Positions 9,717-17,754 of a stretch of 64,000 nucleotides of DNA are shown here, piece by piece. Within the stretch, counting starts at the first letter, position 1, and each line of letters starts with the position of its first letter. Made by a program: the position numbers and the translations under genes. Under the pieces are notes generated by a model. That model was not told the origin of the DNA. It searched no databases and worked only from the letters and a program-made list of their open reading frames with translations. The DNA comes from Sphingomonas colocasiae (GTDB lineage Bacteria; Pseudomonadota; Alphaproteobacteria; Sphingomonadales; Sphingomonadaceae): NCBI RefSeq assembly GCF_019880585.1, contig NZ_JAINVV010000003.1:62001-126000 (forward strand), in the 5' to 3' direction.

Positions 9717-9744
9717 GCTTTAGTGTAATGTACATTACAGTCAA
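9717..9744 (-). promoter_or_regulatory. Efflux-operon promoter with TetR-type operator in the spacer
   Basis: A perfect 16-bp palindrome, TGTAATGTACATTACA, occupies 9724-9739 between the divergent adaptor and TetR genes. On the minus strand it exactly fills the 16-nt spacer between a -35-like TTGACT (9744-9739) and a weak -10-like TAAAGC (9722-9717). The position fits the operator of the divergent TetR repressor; the promoter hexamers are less certain than the palindrome. Confidence 0.7.
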
Positions 9745-9772
9745 TGACGAACATGATCCAACAGATATTTTC

Positions 9773-10402
9773 ATGAACGCTGCCGCGCCCTCGCCCGCCG
9801 ACAGCCGCCGCGAAGGTCGGCGGCTGGCGATCATCGAGGCGGCCGAATCGCTGTTCCTGGAGCGCGGCTATGAACGGACCAGCCTGGCCGCGATCATCGA
9901 GCGATCGGGCGGATCGCTGGCGACGGTCTATGAACTGTTCGGCAACAAGCAGGGGCTGCTGCGCGCGGTCGTCGAAGGGCAGAAGCACCAGAGCGGCATC
10001 GATCTATGCCGGATGGAGGATGCCGCCGATACCGGGGTGAGCACCGCCGGGCTGCTGATGCGCTACGCGCACGAACTCTACGAACATATGATGCAGCAGC
10101 GCGTGATCGAACTGATGCGCGTCATCATCGTCGAATCGATGCGCGATCCGGAATTCGCGCGCGCCTTCCATCAGGATTTCCATGTTCCGGTCGTCCAGGA
10201 AATGGCGGACATCTTCGCGCGGTGGACTCGCGAGGGACGTGCCGATATCGACCGCCCCGAAGCGGCGGCCGAGCTTTTCCTGGCCACGATCATCAGCGAC
10301 GCGCAGCTCCGTGCGATGACGGCGATCGCCCCGCCGCCGCTGGTCGAAGCCGGCCTGGACTGGCGCCTGGCGCCGTTTCTCAGTCATTTTCGCTTCCGCT
10401 GA
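9773..10402 (+). CDS. TetR/AcrR-family transcriptional repressor
   Basis: About 209 residues. The N-terminal TetR DNA-binding domain covers roughly residues 14-60: RRLAIIEAAESLFLERGYERTSLAAIIERSG followed by GSLATVYELFGNKQGLLRAV. The rest is a helical ligand-binding domain. It is divergently transcribed from the RND operon and is the obvious candidate to bind the palindrome at 9724-9739. An in-frame ATG at 9728 lies inside that palindrome and adds only an atypical 15-residue leader, so ATG 9773 is preferred, although no strong Shine-Dalgarno precedes it. Confidence 0.9.
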   Translation: MNAAAPSPADSRREGRRLAIIEAAESLFLERGYERTSLAAIIERSGGSLATVYELFGNKQGLLRAVVEGQKHQSGIDLCRMEDAADTGVSTAGLLMRYAHELYEHMMQQRVIELMRVIIVESMRDPEFARAFHQDFHVPVVQEMADIFARWTREGRADIDRPEAAAELFLATIISDAQLRAMTAIAPPPLVEAGLDWRLAPFLSHFRFR

Positions 10403-10419
10403 CGGCGATCTGCCCGAAT

Positions 10420-12348
10420 TCAGCTCCTGTCCTGCCGCTGCAGGCTTCCGGCCAACGCGTTCGATAGAGCGTTGGCGAGCGAGTGCGAGCTGTAAGGCTT
10501 GCGGAGCATATCGAAATCGGGCGCGCTCGTCCCGATGATCTCCTCGCTGTAGCCGCTGGCCAGCAGCACAGGCAGATCGGGGCATAGTTCGCGCGCCGCA
10601 CGCGCCAGCGCGATCCCGCTGCGACCCGGCATGACGATGTCGGAGAACAACAGGTCCGGTGGCGAGGATTGCAACAACGGCAGCGCGACTTCAGCCGATT
10701 CGGCCGCGACGACGCGGCAGCCGATCTCCTTGAGCAGAGCTTCCGCGAACGATCGAACCTGATCATTGTCCTCGACGAGGAGCACAGTTTTGCCGCATGC
10801 CGTGGGCGCGACGTCGCTTCGCTCCACCGGCGCACGCGAAACCTTAAGGGTACGCGGCAGGATCAGGCTGACGCTTGTCCCCTCCCCCGGTGCCGAGGAT
10901 ATCGTCGCCCGTCCGCCCGATTGCGCCGCAAAACCGTGGATCTGCGACAGGCCAAGCCCCGTGCCCTTGCCGATCGGCTTGGTGGTGAAGAAGGGTTCGA
11001 ACGCGCGCGAAGCGATCTCGCTCTCCATGCCGTCGCCGGTGTCCGTCACGTCGATGCAGACGCATTCGCCAAGTTCGGTGTCGATATGATTGCGTGTCGA
11101 CAGCGTCAGACTTCCGCCTTTCGGCATCTCATCGCGTGCATTGAAAGCGGCATTGAGCAACGCGGTTTCGAGTTGCGCCGAATCGACCTCGATCGACCAG
11201 AGCCCCGGCGACAGCGACAGATGAATGTCGATCGATGCGCCGAGTGTTCGCGAGAGGATCTCACCCAGGGCGTCGAGCCGCAAATTGGGTTCGATGACCT
11301 CCGGCCTCAATGCCTGGCGTCGACCGAAGGCCAGCAAATGACTGGTCAACGTCGATGCCCGGTCGGCGGTTTCGATGATCGCCTCCACATAACGGCGGCG
11401 TTTGTCGGCCGGCAGGGCGTCGTTCGCGAGCAGTTCGGCCGATCCCCGGATCACCGTCATCAGATTGTTGAAATCATGGGCGATCCCGCCGGTCAGCTCG
11501 CCGAGCGCCTGAAGCTTCTGCGCCTGGAACAGGCTTTCCCGGCTTTCGGTCAACGCCTGTTGCGCCTGGCGTCGCTCGGTGATGTCGCGCGTGATCTTCG
11601 CGAAGCCGATATGCCGGCCGGCTTCGTCGCGAATGGGATCGATGACGACATGGGCGAAGAAACGCGTGCCGTCCTTGCGGACACGCCATGCCTCCGCTTC
11701 GTATTTTCCGGTGTCCAGCGCGGTTGCCAGCGCGCGTGCCGGCTCGCCCGCGGCCCGGTCCTCGACGGTATAGAAGCGGGAGAAATGATCGCCGACGATC
11801 TCCTCCGCCGCATATCCCTTGATCAGTTCGGCGCCCGCGTTCCAGTTGCTCACCCGCCCGTCGGGATCGAGCATGTAGATCGCATAGTCGCGAACGCCCT
11901 GAACCAGACGACGGAACTGCCGTTCGCTTTCGAAAAGCGCGCGCTCGGTCTCCCGTCGCTCGGTCACGTCGCGGGTGATCTTCGCGAAGCCCAGCAATTG
12001 CCCCGAATCGTCCCGGATGGCGTCGAGAACGGCGCTGGCCCAGAAACGTGTTCCATCCTTGCGCACGCGCCAACCTTCGCTTTCGAAGCGTCCGACGGAT
12101 GCCGCGATGTCGAGCGCATGCTGCGGAACGCCGGCTTCGCGATCCTCTGCCGTGAAAAATCGGGAAAAGCTCAGGCCGACAATCTCGTCGGCTTCATATC
12201 CTTTGAAACGACGCGCGCCCGCATTCCAGGAAATGACGATACCCTGTGGATCGAGCATGTAGATCGCATAATCGGTGACGGCGTTGACGAGCAGCGCGAA
12301 ACGCTGCTCCGAAAGCTCGGGTGCCTTATCCGGCTTCTGTGCCATCAC
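10420..12348 (-). CDS. PAS-PAS hybrid sensor histidine kinase with C-terminal receiver domain
   Basis: 642 residues with no membrane segment, so a cytoplasmic sensor. Domains in order: PAS 1 (about 21-138), PAS 2 (about 146-260), HisKA with GGIAHDFNNLMTVIRGSAEL (phospho-acceptor His about 291), HATPase (about 390-500, with GTGLGLSQIHGF), and a receiver (about 525-635, LLFSDIVMPG, Asp about 570). The two PAS domains are near-copies of each other. No response-regulator gene is adjacent, so the output partner is unknown. It is divergent from the aminopeptidase gene across about 218 bp. Confidence 0.9.
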   Translation of the reverse strand: MMAQKPDKAPELSEQRFALLVNAVTDYAIYMLDPQGIVISWNAGARRFKGYEADEIVGLSFSRFFTAEDREAGVPQHALDIAASVGRFESEGWRVRKDGTRFWASAVLDAIRDDSGQLLGFAKITRDVTERRETERALFESERQFRRLVQGVRDYAIYMLDPDGRVSNWNAGAELIKGYAAEEIVGDHFSRFYTVEDRAAGEPARALATALDTGKYEAEAWRVRKDGTRFFAHVVIDPIRDEAGRHIGFAKITRDITERRQAQQALTESRESLFQAQKLQALGELTGGIAHDFNNLMTVIRGSAELLANDALPADKRRRYVEAIIETADRASTLTSHLLAFGRRQALRPEVIEPNLRLDALGEILSRTLGASIDIHLSLSPGLWSIEVDSAQLETALLNAAFNARDEMPKGGSLTLSTRNHIDTELGECVCIDVTDTGDGMESEIASRAFEPFFTTKPIGKGTGLGLSQIHGFAAQSGGRATISSAPGEGTSVSLILPRTLKVSRAPVERSDVAPTACGKTVLLVEDNDQVRSFAEALLKEIGCRVVAAESAEVALPLLQSSPPDLLFSDIVMPGRSGIALARAARELCPDLPVLLASGYSEEIIGTSAPDFDMLRKPYSSHSLANALSNALAGSLQRQDRS

Positions 12349-12566
12349 TGCCCTTGTTCGGTCGCCCCCACGCGGCCTAGTGTGGATTTAAGGCGGTTTC
12401 GACGCCACATGCAATATCCACGAGCCGAAAATATTGAAACTGCTCGATTAATTTCCGACATCTCCACCCGATACGCGGTCCGGCCCGATATCGGCAGGAT
12501 CGTTTCGTAGGTGATTTGTCGACAAGGTCGATTGAGCCCCGTCCATTGAAGGGCTAGCGAAATGCC

Positions 12567-13955
12567 ATGAGCGATCTTTCGAAGCTGATCCAGCCGGACA
12601 AGGGGCAGCCCGCCCGCACCATCCATCTCGTCGATGCCAAGGGCTATGAGGACTGGGTGAAGGCGCAGCCACCGCGCCATCGCGCGGCGATCGAGGCGCA
12701 GCGGCTGAAGCCCACGGGCTTCGCCAGTGCGATCCTGCCGGGAGACAAGCCGGAAGACTGGTCGGTGGTCGGCATCGTCGCGAACGTGGCCGCGCTTTCG
12801 CCCTGGTGCCTCGCCCGGCTGGCCGAAACGCTTCCCGAGGGGAATTATCGATTGGCTGATGGCGAGCCCGGTCCGGCGATGCTCGGCTGGCTGACCGGCC
12901 AATACCGTTTCGACCGCTATCGCAAGGACGAGAAGAACACGGGCCCGCGCGTGCTGCTGACCGGCGACGTGGCGCGGATCGCCGAGACGGTCCGTATCGC
13001 GGCCGCCACCGCGCTCGTCCGCGATCTGGTCAATACCGCCGCCGCCGACCTGGGGCCGGCCGAATTGCAGCATGCGACCGAGGGGGTGGCCAAGGCGCAT
13101 GGCGCCACGATCACGGTCGTGAAGGGGCATGATCTCGAGAGCGGTTATCCGATGGTCCATGCTGTCGGCAAGGCAGCGGACAAGACGCACGCACCCCGCC
13201 TGATCGAGCTGGAATGGGGCAATCCCGCGCATCCGCGTGTCGCGATCGTCGGCAAGGGCGTGTGTTTCGACAGCGGCGGCCTGGATATCAAGCCCAGTGC
13301 GGGCATGCGGCTGATGAAGAAGGATATGGGCGGCGCGGCGCATGCGCTGGCGCTGGCGCAACTCGTGATGGAACAGCGCCTGCCCGTGCGCCTTCACCTG
13401 CTGATCCCCGCAGTGGAGAACGCGATATCGGGCAACGCCTTCCGCCCCGGCGACGTGCTGCGCAGCCGCAAGGGCCTGTCGGTCGAGATCGCCAATACCG
13501 ATGCCGAGGGACGATTGATCCTGGGCGACGCACTGGCGCGGGCATCGGAACAGTCCCCTGCCCTGATCGTCGATTTCGCGACGCTGACGGGCGCCGCGCG
13601 CGTCGCGCTCGGGCCCGATCTGCCCGCGCTCTTCGCCAATGACGATACGCTTGCCGATGCTTTGCTCTCCGCCGGTATGGCCGAAGACGATCCGCTTTGG
13701 CGCCTGCCGCTGTGGCCCGGCTATGCCGATATGCTGAAATCGGACATTGCCGACCTGAACAACGCGCCCGATGGCGGCTTCGCGGGATCGGTGACGGCGG
13801 CGATGTTCCTGGAGCGTTTCGTGCCGAAGGAAACGCCCTGGGCGCATTTCGACACCTTCGCCTGGCGCCCCGCCACAAAGCCCGGGCGCCCCAAGGGTGG
13901 CGATGCGCTTGGGCTGCGTGCCGCATGGGCGATGCTGAAGGCGCGCTACGCCTGA
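12567..13955 (+). CDS. Leucyl aminopeptidase family protein (M17)
   Basis: 462 residues, cytoplasmic metallo-aminopeptidase of the PepA/PepB type that removes N-terminal residues from peptides. The family signature NTDAEGRLILGDAL is intact. Metal-ligand segments GKGVCFDSGGLDIKPS and KKDMGGAA are present, as is LTGAARVALGPDLPALF. The N-terminal 160 residues are the divergent M17 regulatory domain. Its neighbours on the same strand are a MarR protein and an NlpC/P60 peptidase, which suggests turnover of murein-derived peptides, but that is inference. Confidence 0.92.
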   Translation: MSDLSKLIQPDKGQPARTIHLVDAKGYEDWVKAQPPRHRAAIEAQRLKPTGFASAILPGDKPEDWSVVGIVANVAALSPWCLARLAETLPEGNYRLADGEPGPAMLGWLTGQYRFDRYRKDEKNTGPRVLLTGDVARIAETVRIAAATALVRDLVNTAAADLGPAELQHATEGVAKAHGATITVVKGHDLESGYPMVHAVGKAADKTHAPRLIELEWGNPAHPRVAIVGKGVCFDSGGLDIKPSAGMRLMKKDMGGAAHALALAQLVMEQRLPVRLHLLIPAVENAISGNAFRPGDVLRSRKGLSVEIANTDAEGRLILGDALARASEQSPALIVDFATLTGAARVALGPDLPALFANDDTLADALLSAGMAEDDPLWRLPLWPGYADMLKSDIADLNNAPDGGFAGSVTAAMFLERFVPKETPWAHFDTFAWRPATKPGRPKGGDALGLRAAWAMLKARYA

Positions 13956-14097
13956 TCGCGAGGGCCGCGGAAACCGCAATATTCGCGATACCCTGCGACA
14001 AAAGCGCGACAAGCCTGAAACCGCAGCGCCACTAGCGCGTTATGCCATGACGTAGCCGTTCCGATCGGCGCGACTGGCAGAGCGAGGTGACAGCTCC

Positions 14098-14445
14098 GTG
14101 GTTTACGAAGCAATTCTGACAAGCTGGATGAGGACGCTGACGGACTATGTCCGCTCAGGCGAACCCGATCTGACCAATCGACAAATGGCGCTTTTGCTGG
14201 TGGTCTATCTAAAGCCGGGGCCACATACGGTGCGTGGACTTGCGCGCATTCTCAACGTCTCGAAACCCGTTGTGACGCGCGCCTTGAATAAACTGGGGTC
14301 GCTCGGCTATTTGCGCCGCCAGCGCGATGACGCGGACCGCCGCAACATCTTCGTCGCGCAGACGCGTGAAGGGACAGAATTTCTTGAAGGCTTCGGTGAA
14401 CTCATCGACAACACAAGCGGAGCGCGCCCACGCGAAGCCGTGTGA
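14098..14445 (+). CDS. MarR-family winged-helix regulator (short)
   Basis: 115 residues from GTG 14098, with AGGTGA about 9 nt upstream. It holds one winged helix-turn-helix: LTNRQMALLLVVYLKPGP, TVRGLARILNVSKPVVTRAL and wing LRRQRDDADRRNIFV. It is shorter than the usual 140-150 residue MarR protein because the dimerisation helices at both ends are reduced. Its last 50 bp are overlapped by the NlpC/P60 gene in another frame, so the two are probably translated together. Confidence 0.82.
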   Translation: MVYEAILTSWMRTLTDYVRSGEPDLTNRQMALLLVVYLKPGPHTVRGLARILNVSKPVVTRALNKLGSLGYLRRQRDDADRRNIFVAQTREGTEFLEGFGELIDNTSGARPREAV

Positions 14446-15253
14446 CAGGTTCGGCCTGACCGGCCCATCCGTCGTCCTCGACCGCCGGATCAATGCCGTG
14501 CGCGGCGATATCGCCGACATCGCGCTGGCCGGTATCCTGTTCGCCCCACATTATGCCTGCCCGATGGCGCGACGCTGCGCCGTTCCGTCCGTGCCCGTTC
14601 GCGATCGCGCGAGTGAGCACGGCGCGCAGATATCCGAACTGATTTTCGGCGAATCATTCGACGTGCTGGACATCAGCGGCGGCTGGGCATGGGGTTATAG
14701 CGCGGCAGACCATTATGTCGGCTATGTGCCGGAAGATGCGCTTGCGCCTCCCCTTGAAGGATCGTGGCGCGTCGCCGTGCCCGAGGCGCGGTCCGATGCC
14801 GGTGAAACACTCTTCATGGGATCGCGGATCGACGGCATCGTCGACGGCGACCTTCTGACCAGTGCGGCCGGCGCCGTCGCGCTCGACGATCTTGCCGGCC
14901 CGGACGCGGTTTTCGATCCGGTATCCTTGGCCGAGCTGTTCCTGGGCGCTCCCTATCTTCTCGGCGGACGCACGGTGCGCGGCATTGATTGCTCCGGGCT
15001 TGTCCAGATCGCCTATGGCATGGCGGGTATCCCTCTGCCGCGAGACAGCGACCTTCAGGCGGCGACTGGAACCCCATTGGCGGAGGGCGAAGCGCGTCGG
15101 CGCGGCGACCTGGCCTTTTTCCCCGGCCATGTCGGGATGATGATCGACGGAGAACGCATGATCCACGCGACCGCGCATAGCGGCAACGTCACCATCGAAC
15201 CGCTTGCGGATGTCGAGGCGCGCACCACCGCGGCTCAGGTGCGGCGGCCATGA
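14396..15253 (+). CDS. NlpC/P60 (C40) cysteine peptidase with SH3-like N-terminus
   Basis: About 285 residues. The C-terminal NlpC/P60 domain has the catalytic Cys in VRGIDCSGLVQIAYG (Cys about 199) and the His in FPGHVGMMIDG (His about 245). The N-terminal half contains SELIFGESFDVLDISGGWAW and AADHYVGYVPEDAL, which look like bacterial SH3 repeats. The family cleaves gamma-D-glutamyl bonds in murein stem peptides. No signal peptide is seen, so it may act on recycled peptides in the cytoplasm. GTG 14396 is chosen because GAAGG lies 5 nt upstream. The stop overlaps the argC start as ATGA. Confidence 0.85.
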   Translation: MNSSTTQAERAHAKPCDRFGLTGPSVVLDRRINAVRGDIADIALAGILFAPHYACPMARRCAVPSVPVRDRASEHGAQISELIFGESFDVLDISGGWAWGYSAADHYVGYVPEDALAPPLEGSWRVAVPEARSDAGETLFMGSRIDGIVDGDLLTSAAGAVALDDLAGPDAVFDPVSLAELFLGAPYLLGGRTVRGIDCSGLVQIAYGMAGIPLPRDSDLQAATGTPLAEGEARRRGDLAFFPGHVGMMIDGERMIHATAHSGNVTIEPLADVEARTTAAQVRRP

Positions 15254-16191
15254 CGCGCGTCTTCATCGACGGTGCGGCGGGAACGACGGGCCTTGAAATC
15301 CGCGAACGGCTGGCGGGTCGCGACGATCTTTCGGTCATCGTCCTGTCCGATGCCGATCGCAAGGATGCGGCCGCCCGGCGCGGCGCGCTCAACGAAGCAG
15401 ACGCGGTGATCCTCTGCCTGCCCGACGATGCGGCGCGCGAGGCGGTGTCGCTGATCGAGAATCCCGACGTGCGCGTCATCGACGCCTCGACCGCGCATCG
15501 CACCACCGATGGCTGGGCCTATGGCTTTGCCGAGATCGAGCCGGAACGCCGCACGGAGCTGTCGGGCGCCAGGCGCATCTCCAATCCCGGCTGCTATCCC
15601 ACCGGCTTCCTGGCGCTGGTGCGGCCGCTGGTGCGTGCCGGCCTGATCCCGGGGGACTGGCCGTTCACGGTGAACGCCACGTCCGGCTATTCGGGTGGCG
15701 GCAAGTCGATGATCGCCGCCTTCGAAGATGCCGGCGCGCCCGATGCGACCGACACCGCGTTCCGCATCTATGCCCTCGGCTTGGGGCACAAGCATGTCGC
15801 GGAAATGCAGGTTCAGGGCGGCCTTGCCCATCCGCCGCTGTTCATGCCGGCGGTCGCGCGGACGTATCGCGGCATGCTCGTCGAAGTTCCGTTGCAGTTG
15901 CGCGCCATGGCGAATGCGCCGAGTGCCGCCGCGCTGCGCGATGCGCTGGCGGAAGCCTATGCGGGCAGCCGCCTGGTTTCGGTGCACCGGGGTGACGATC
16001 CGTCGCTGCTGATGCTGGAACGCACGGCCGGAACCGATCGCCTGGAACTGTTCGTCTTCGCCAATGAAGCGGCGGGCCAGGTCCGCCTCGTCGCGGCGCT
16101 CGACAATCTCGGCAAGGGTGCGGGGGGTGCTGCCGTCCAGAATCTCAATCTGGCGGTGGGCCTGGACGAATATGCGGGGCTGCGCCTTTAG
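15250..16191 (+). CDS. argC: N-acetyl-gamma-glutamyl-phosphate reductase
   Basis: 313 residues, the short (type 2) ArgC form. It catalyses the NADPH-dependent reduction of N-acetylglutamyl phosphate in arginine biosynthesis. The N-terminus MTRVFIDGAAGTTGLEIRERL carries the nucleotide-binding loop. The catalytic Cys is in SNPGCYPTGF (Cys about 115), and LGLGHKHVAEMQ holds the conserved His segment. It starts by ATGA overlap with the NlpC/P60 gene, an odd partner for arginine synthesis. No other arg gene is in the window. Confidence 0.95.
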   Translation: MTRVFIDGAAGTTGLEIRERLAGRDDLSVIVLSDADRKDAAARRGALNEADAVILCLPDDAAREAVSLIENPDVRVIDASTAHRTTDGWAYGFAEIEPERRTELSGARRISNPGCYPTGFLALVRPLVRAGLIPGDWPFTVNATSGYSGGGKSMIAAFEDAGAPDATDTAFRIYALGLGHKHVAEMQVQGGLAHPPLFMPAVARTYRGMLVEVPLQLRAMANAPSAAALRDALAEAYAGSRLVSVHRGDDPSLLMLERTAGTDRLELFVFANEAAGQVRLVAALDNLGKGAGGAAVQNLNLAVGLDEYAGLRL

Positions 16192-16241
16192 TGGATCATA
16201 TCCGACAAAAGCATCCGCTTCTGACGGAGGTCCGATCCACT
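16190..16241 (+). terminator. Possible terminator hairpin after argC
   Basis: Arms AGTGGATC (16190-16197, overlapping the TAG stop) and GATCCACT (16234-16241) are perfect inverted repeats separated by 36 nt. There is no T-run, so termination is uncertain. Confidence 0.35.
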
Positions 16242-16319
16242 CAGACCACTAGCGGGATCGATATTGCGTTGACGACAGTTTAGGCGCAGCCTTCCCCCGG
16301 GAGAAAAAAGGGGGATGCC

Positions 16320-16754
16320 ATGAATGAAGCCGCCATGGCCGCGCCGACATGGTTCTGGATCGTCGTCGCCGTCTTCATCCTGTGGGGCCTGATGGGCTGC
16401 TGGGCCTGTTACAGCCAGTTGACCATCACGCCCGAGAAGCTCGCCGCCTTGCCCGACGCGCAACGCGATGCGTGGACGGCGCAGCCCGGCCTGGTCAAAT
16501 TCGCCTATGTCGTTGCGGTCGGCGCGGGACTTGCCGGTGCGCTGCTCCTCGCCGCACGCATGGATGCGGCGCGATGGGCATTCGTTGTGTCGCTGATCGC
16601 GGTGGTCATCCAGTTCGGCTGGTTTTTCGGCCCTTATCGCGGCGGCCAGAAGCTCGGCTGGGGAACAGCCGGCTTCCCGCTGTTCATCGTCGCCATGTGC
16701 GTGATCCAGATCTGGTTCACCTGCTTCGCCGCCGCAAGGGGCTGGATCGGCTGA
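16320..16754 (+). CDS. Small four-helix membrane protein, unknown function
   Basis: 144 residues with four clear hydrophobic segments: WFWIVVAVFILWGLMGCWAC, VVAVGAGLAGALLLAA, FVVSLIAVVIQFGWFF and LFIVAMCVIQIWFTCF. AAGGGGG lies about 5 nt before the ATG. I recognise the general style of small sphingomonad inner-membrane proteins but no characterised family. It converges on mltG with a 27-bp gap. Confidence 0.75.
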   Translation: MNEAAMAAPTWFWIVVAVFILWGLMGCWACYSQLTITPEKLAALPDAQRDAWTAQPGLVKFAYVVAVGAGLAGALLLAARMDAARWAFVVSLIAVVIQFGWFFGPYRGGQKLGWGTAGFPLFIVAMCVIQIWFTCFAAARGWIG

Positions 16755-16781
16755 CCCCGAACACGGCACGGCCGCAGATCG

Positions 16782-17750
16782 TTACATCTCGCCCTTGGCG
16801 CGACGCAGCGCATACCATTTCTGCACATTGGCGTTGTGCTGCGACAGCGTCTCGGCGAAGACATGGCCGCCGCTGCCGTCCGCCACGAAATAGAGCGCCC
16901 GGCTCTGTTCGGGATCGAGCACCGCCGCGATCGATTCGGCGCCGGGATTGGCGATCGGCCCCGCCGGGAGGCCCGCCATCGCATAGGTGTTGTAGCCGTT
17001 CTGGGCATTGAGTTCGGACCGCAGGATCCGCCGGCCCAGCGGCTTGCCCTTGGTGACCGGATAGATCACCGTCGGATCGGCCTGAAGCTTCATGCCGGTG
17101 CGCAGGCGGTTGCTGTAGACCGAAGCGACCATGCGCCGCTCGCTCGGAACGCCGGTTTCCTTCTCGACGATCGACGCCAGGATGATCGCCTCGCGCGGGC
17201 TGGAAACCGCACTGGTCGGCTTGCGCGCCGCCCAAAGCGCGTCGAGCTTCTTCGTCATCGCGGCCTGCATGCGCTTGAGCACCGCGGCTCGCGGTTCTCC
17301 GCGTTCGAAACTGTACGAATCGGGCAGCACCGATCCTTCGGCGGGTATTTCGACCGTCCCGGTCAGCAGCTTCTCCGCCATCAGCTTTTCATGGACGAGG
17401 ATCGAAGGCATGCCTTCGGGCACCGTCACGAAGCGCTGCAGCGTCTTGCCGCCCTGAAGCATCTTGAGCACGTCTGACGCGCTCATGCCCTTGGGTATGC
17501 GATATTCGCCCGACTGGATCGGCGCGTCGTCCCCCAGCAGCTTCGCGAAGGTCAGGAACAGGTCGGCCGAACGGATGGCGCCCGCCTGTTCCAGCGTCCG
17601 CGCCGCGCCGGTCAGCGAAGAACCGTCCTTGATGACGACGGTCATGTTCTGCTCGGCCGGGCCGGGGCCGCCCCAGGTCCGCAGCACATAAAGTGCCGAG
17701 AGCCCAAGAGCGGCGGCAACGATCAGGCCGAGGCAGCCGGCCTTGCGCAT
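16782..17750 (-). CDS. mltG: Endolytic murein transglycosylase MltG
   Basis: 322 residues. One N-terminal membrane anchor (GLIVAAALGLSALYVL) and a periplasmic YceG-like domain. The catalytic-Glu segment ASIVEKETGVPSERRMVASV and YSNRLRTGMKLQADPTVIY are intact, as is GLPAGPIANPG. The enzyme cuts nascent glycan strands. It starts 4 nt after the fabF stop, so acpP-fabF-mltG probably form one transcript, an arrangement common in proteobacteria. Confidence 0.93.
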   Translation of the reverse strand: MRKAGCLGLIVAAALGLSALYVLRTWGGPGPAEQNMTVVIKDGSSLTGAARTLEQAGAIRSADLFLTFAKLLGDDAPIQSGEYRIPKGMSASDVLKMLQGGKTLQRFVTVPEGMPSILVHEKLMAEKLLTGTVEIPAEGSVLPDSYSFERGEPRAAVLKRMQAAMTKKLDALWAARKPTSAVSSPREAIILASIVEKETGVPSERRMVASVYSNRLRTGMKLQADPTVIYPVTKGKPLGRRILRSELNAQNGYNTYAMAGLPAGPIANPGAESIAAVLDPEQSRALYFVADGSGGHVFAETLSQHNANVQKWYALRRAKGEM

Positions 17751-17754
17751 CGGA

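Noticed and set aside
9728-9772. Upstream ATG for the TetR gene
   Set aside because: It lies inside the operator palindrome and adds 15 residues not seen in TetR proteins; ATG 9773 is preferred.
10669-12510. A 613-codon open frame opposite the sensor kinase
   Set aside because: The kinase on the other strand has all domains intact; this frame has none and repeats only because the PAS domains repeat.
12345-14012. A 555-codon open frame opposite the aminopeptidase
   Set aside because: The M17 signature is on the plus strand; the antisense product is low in recognisable structure.
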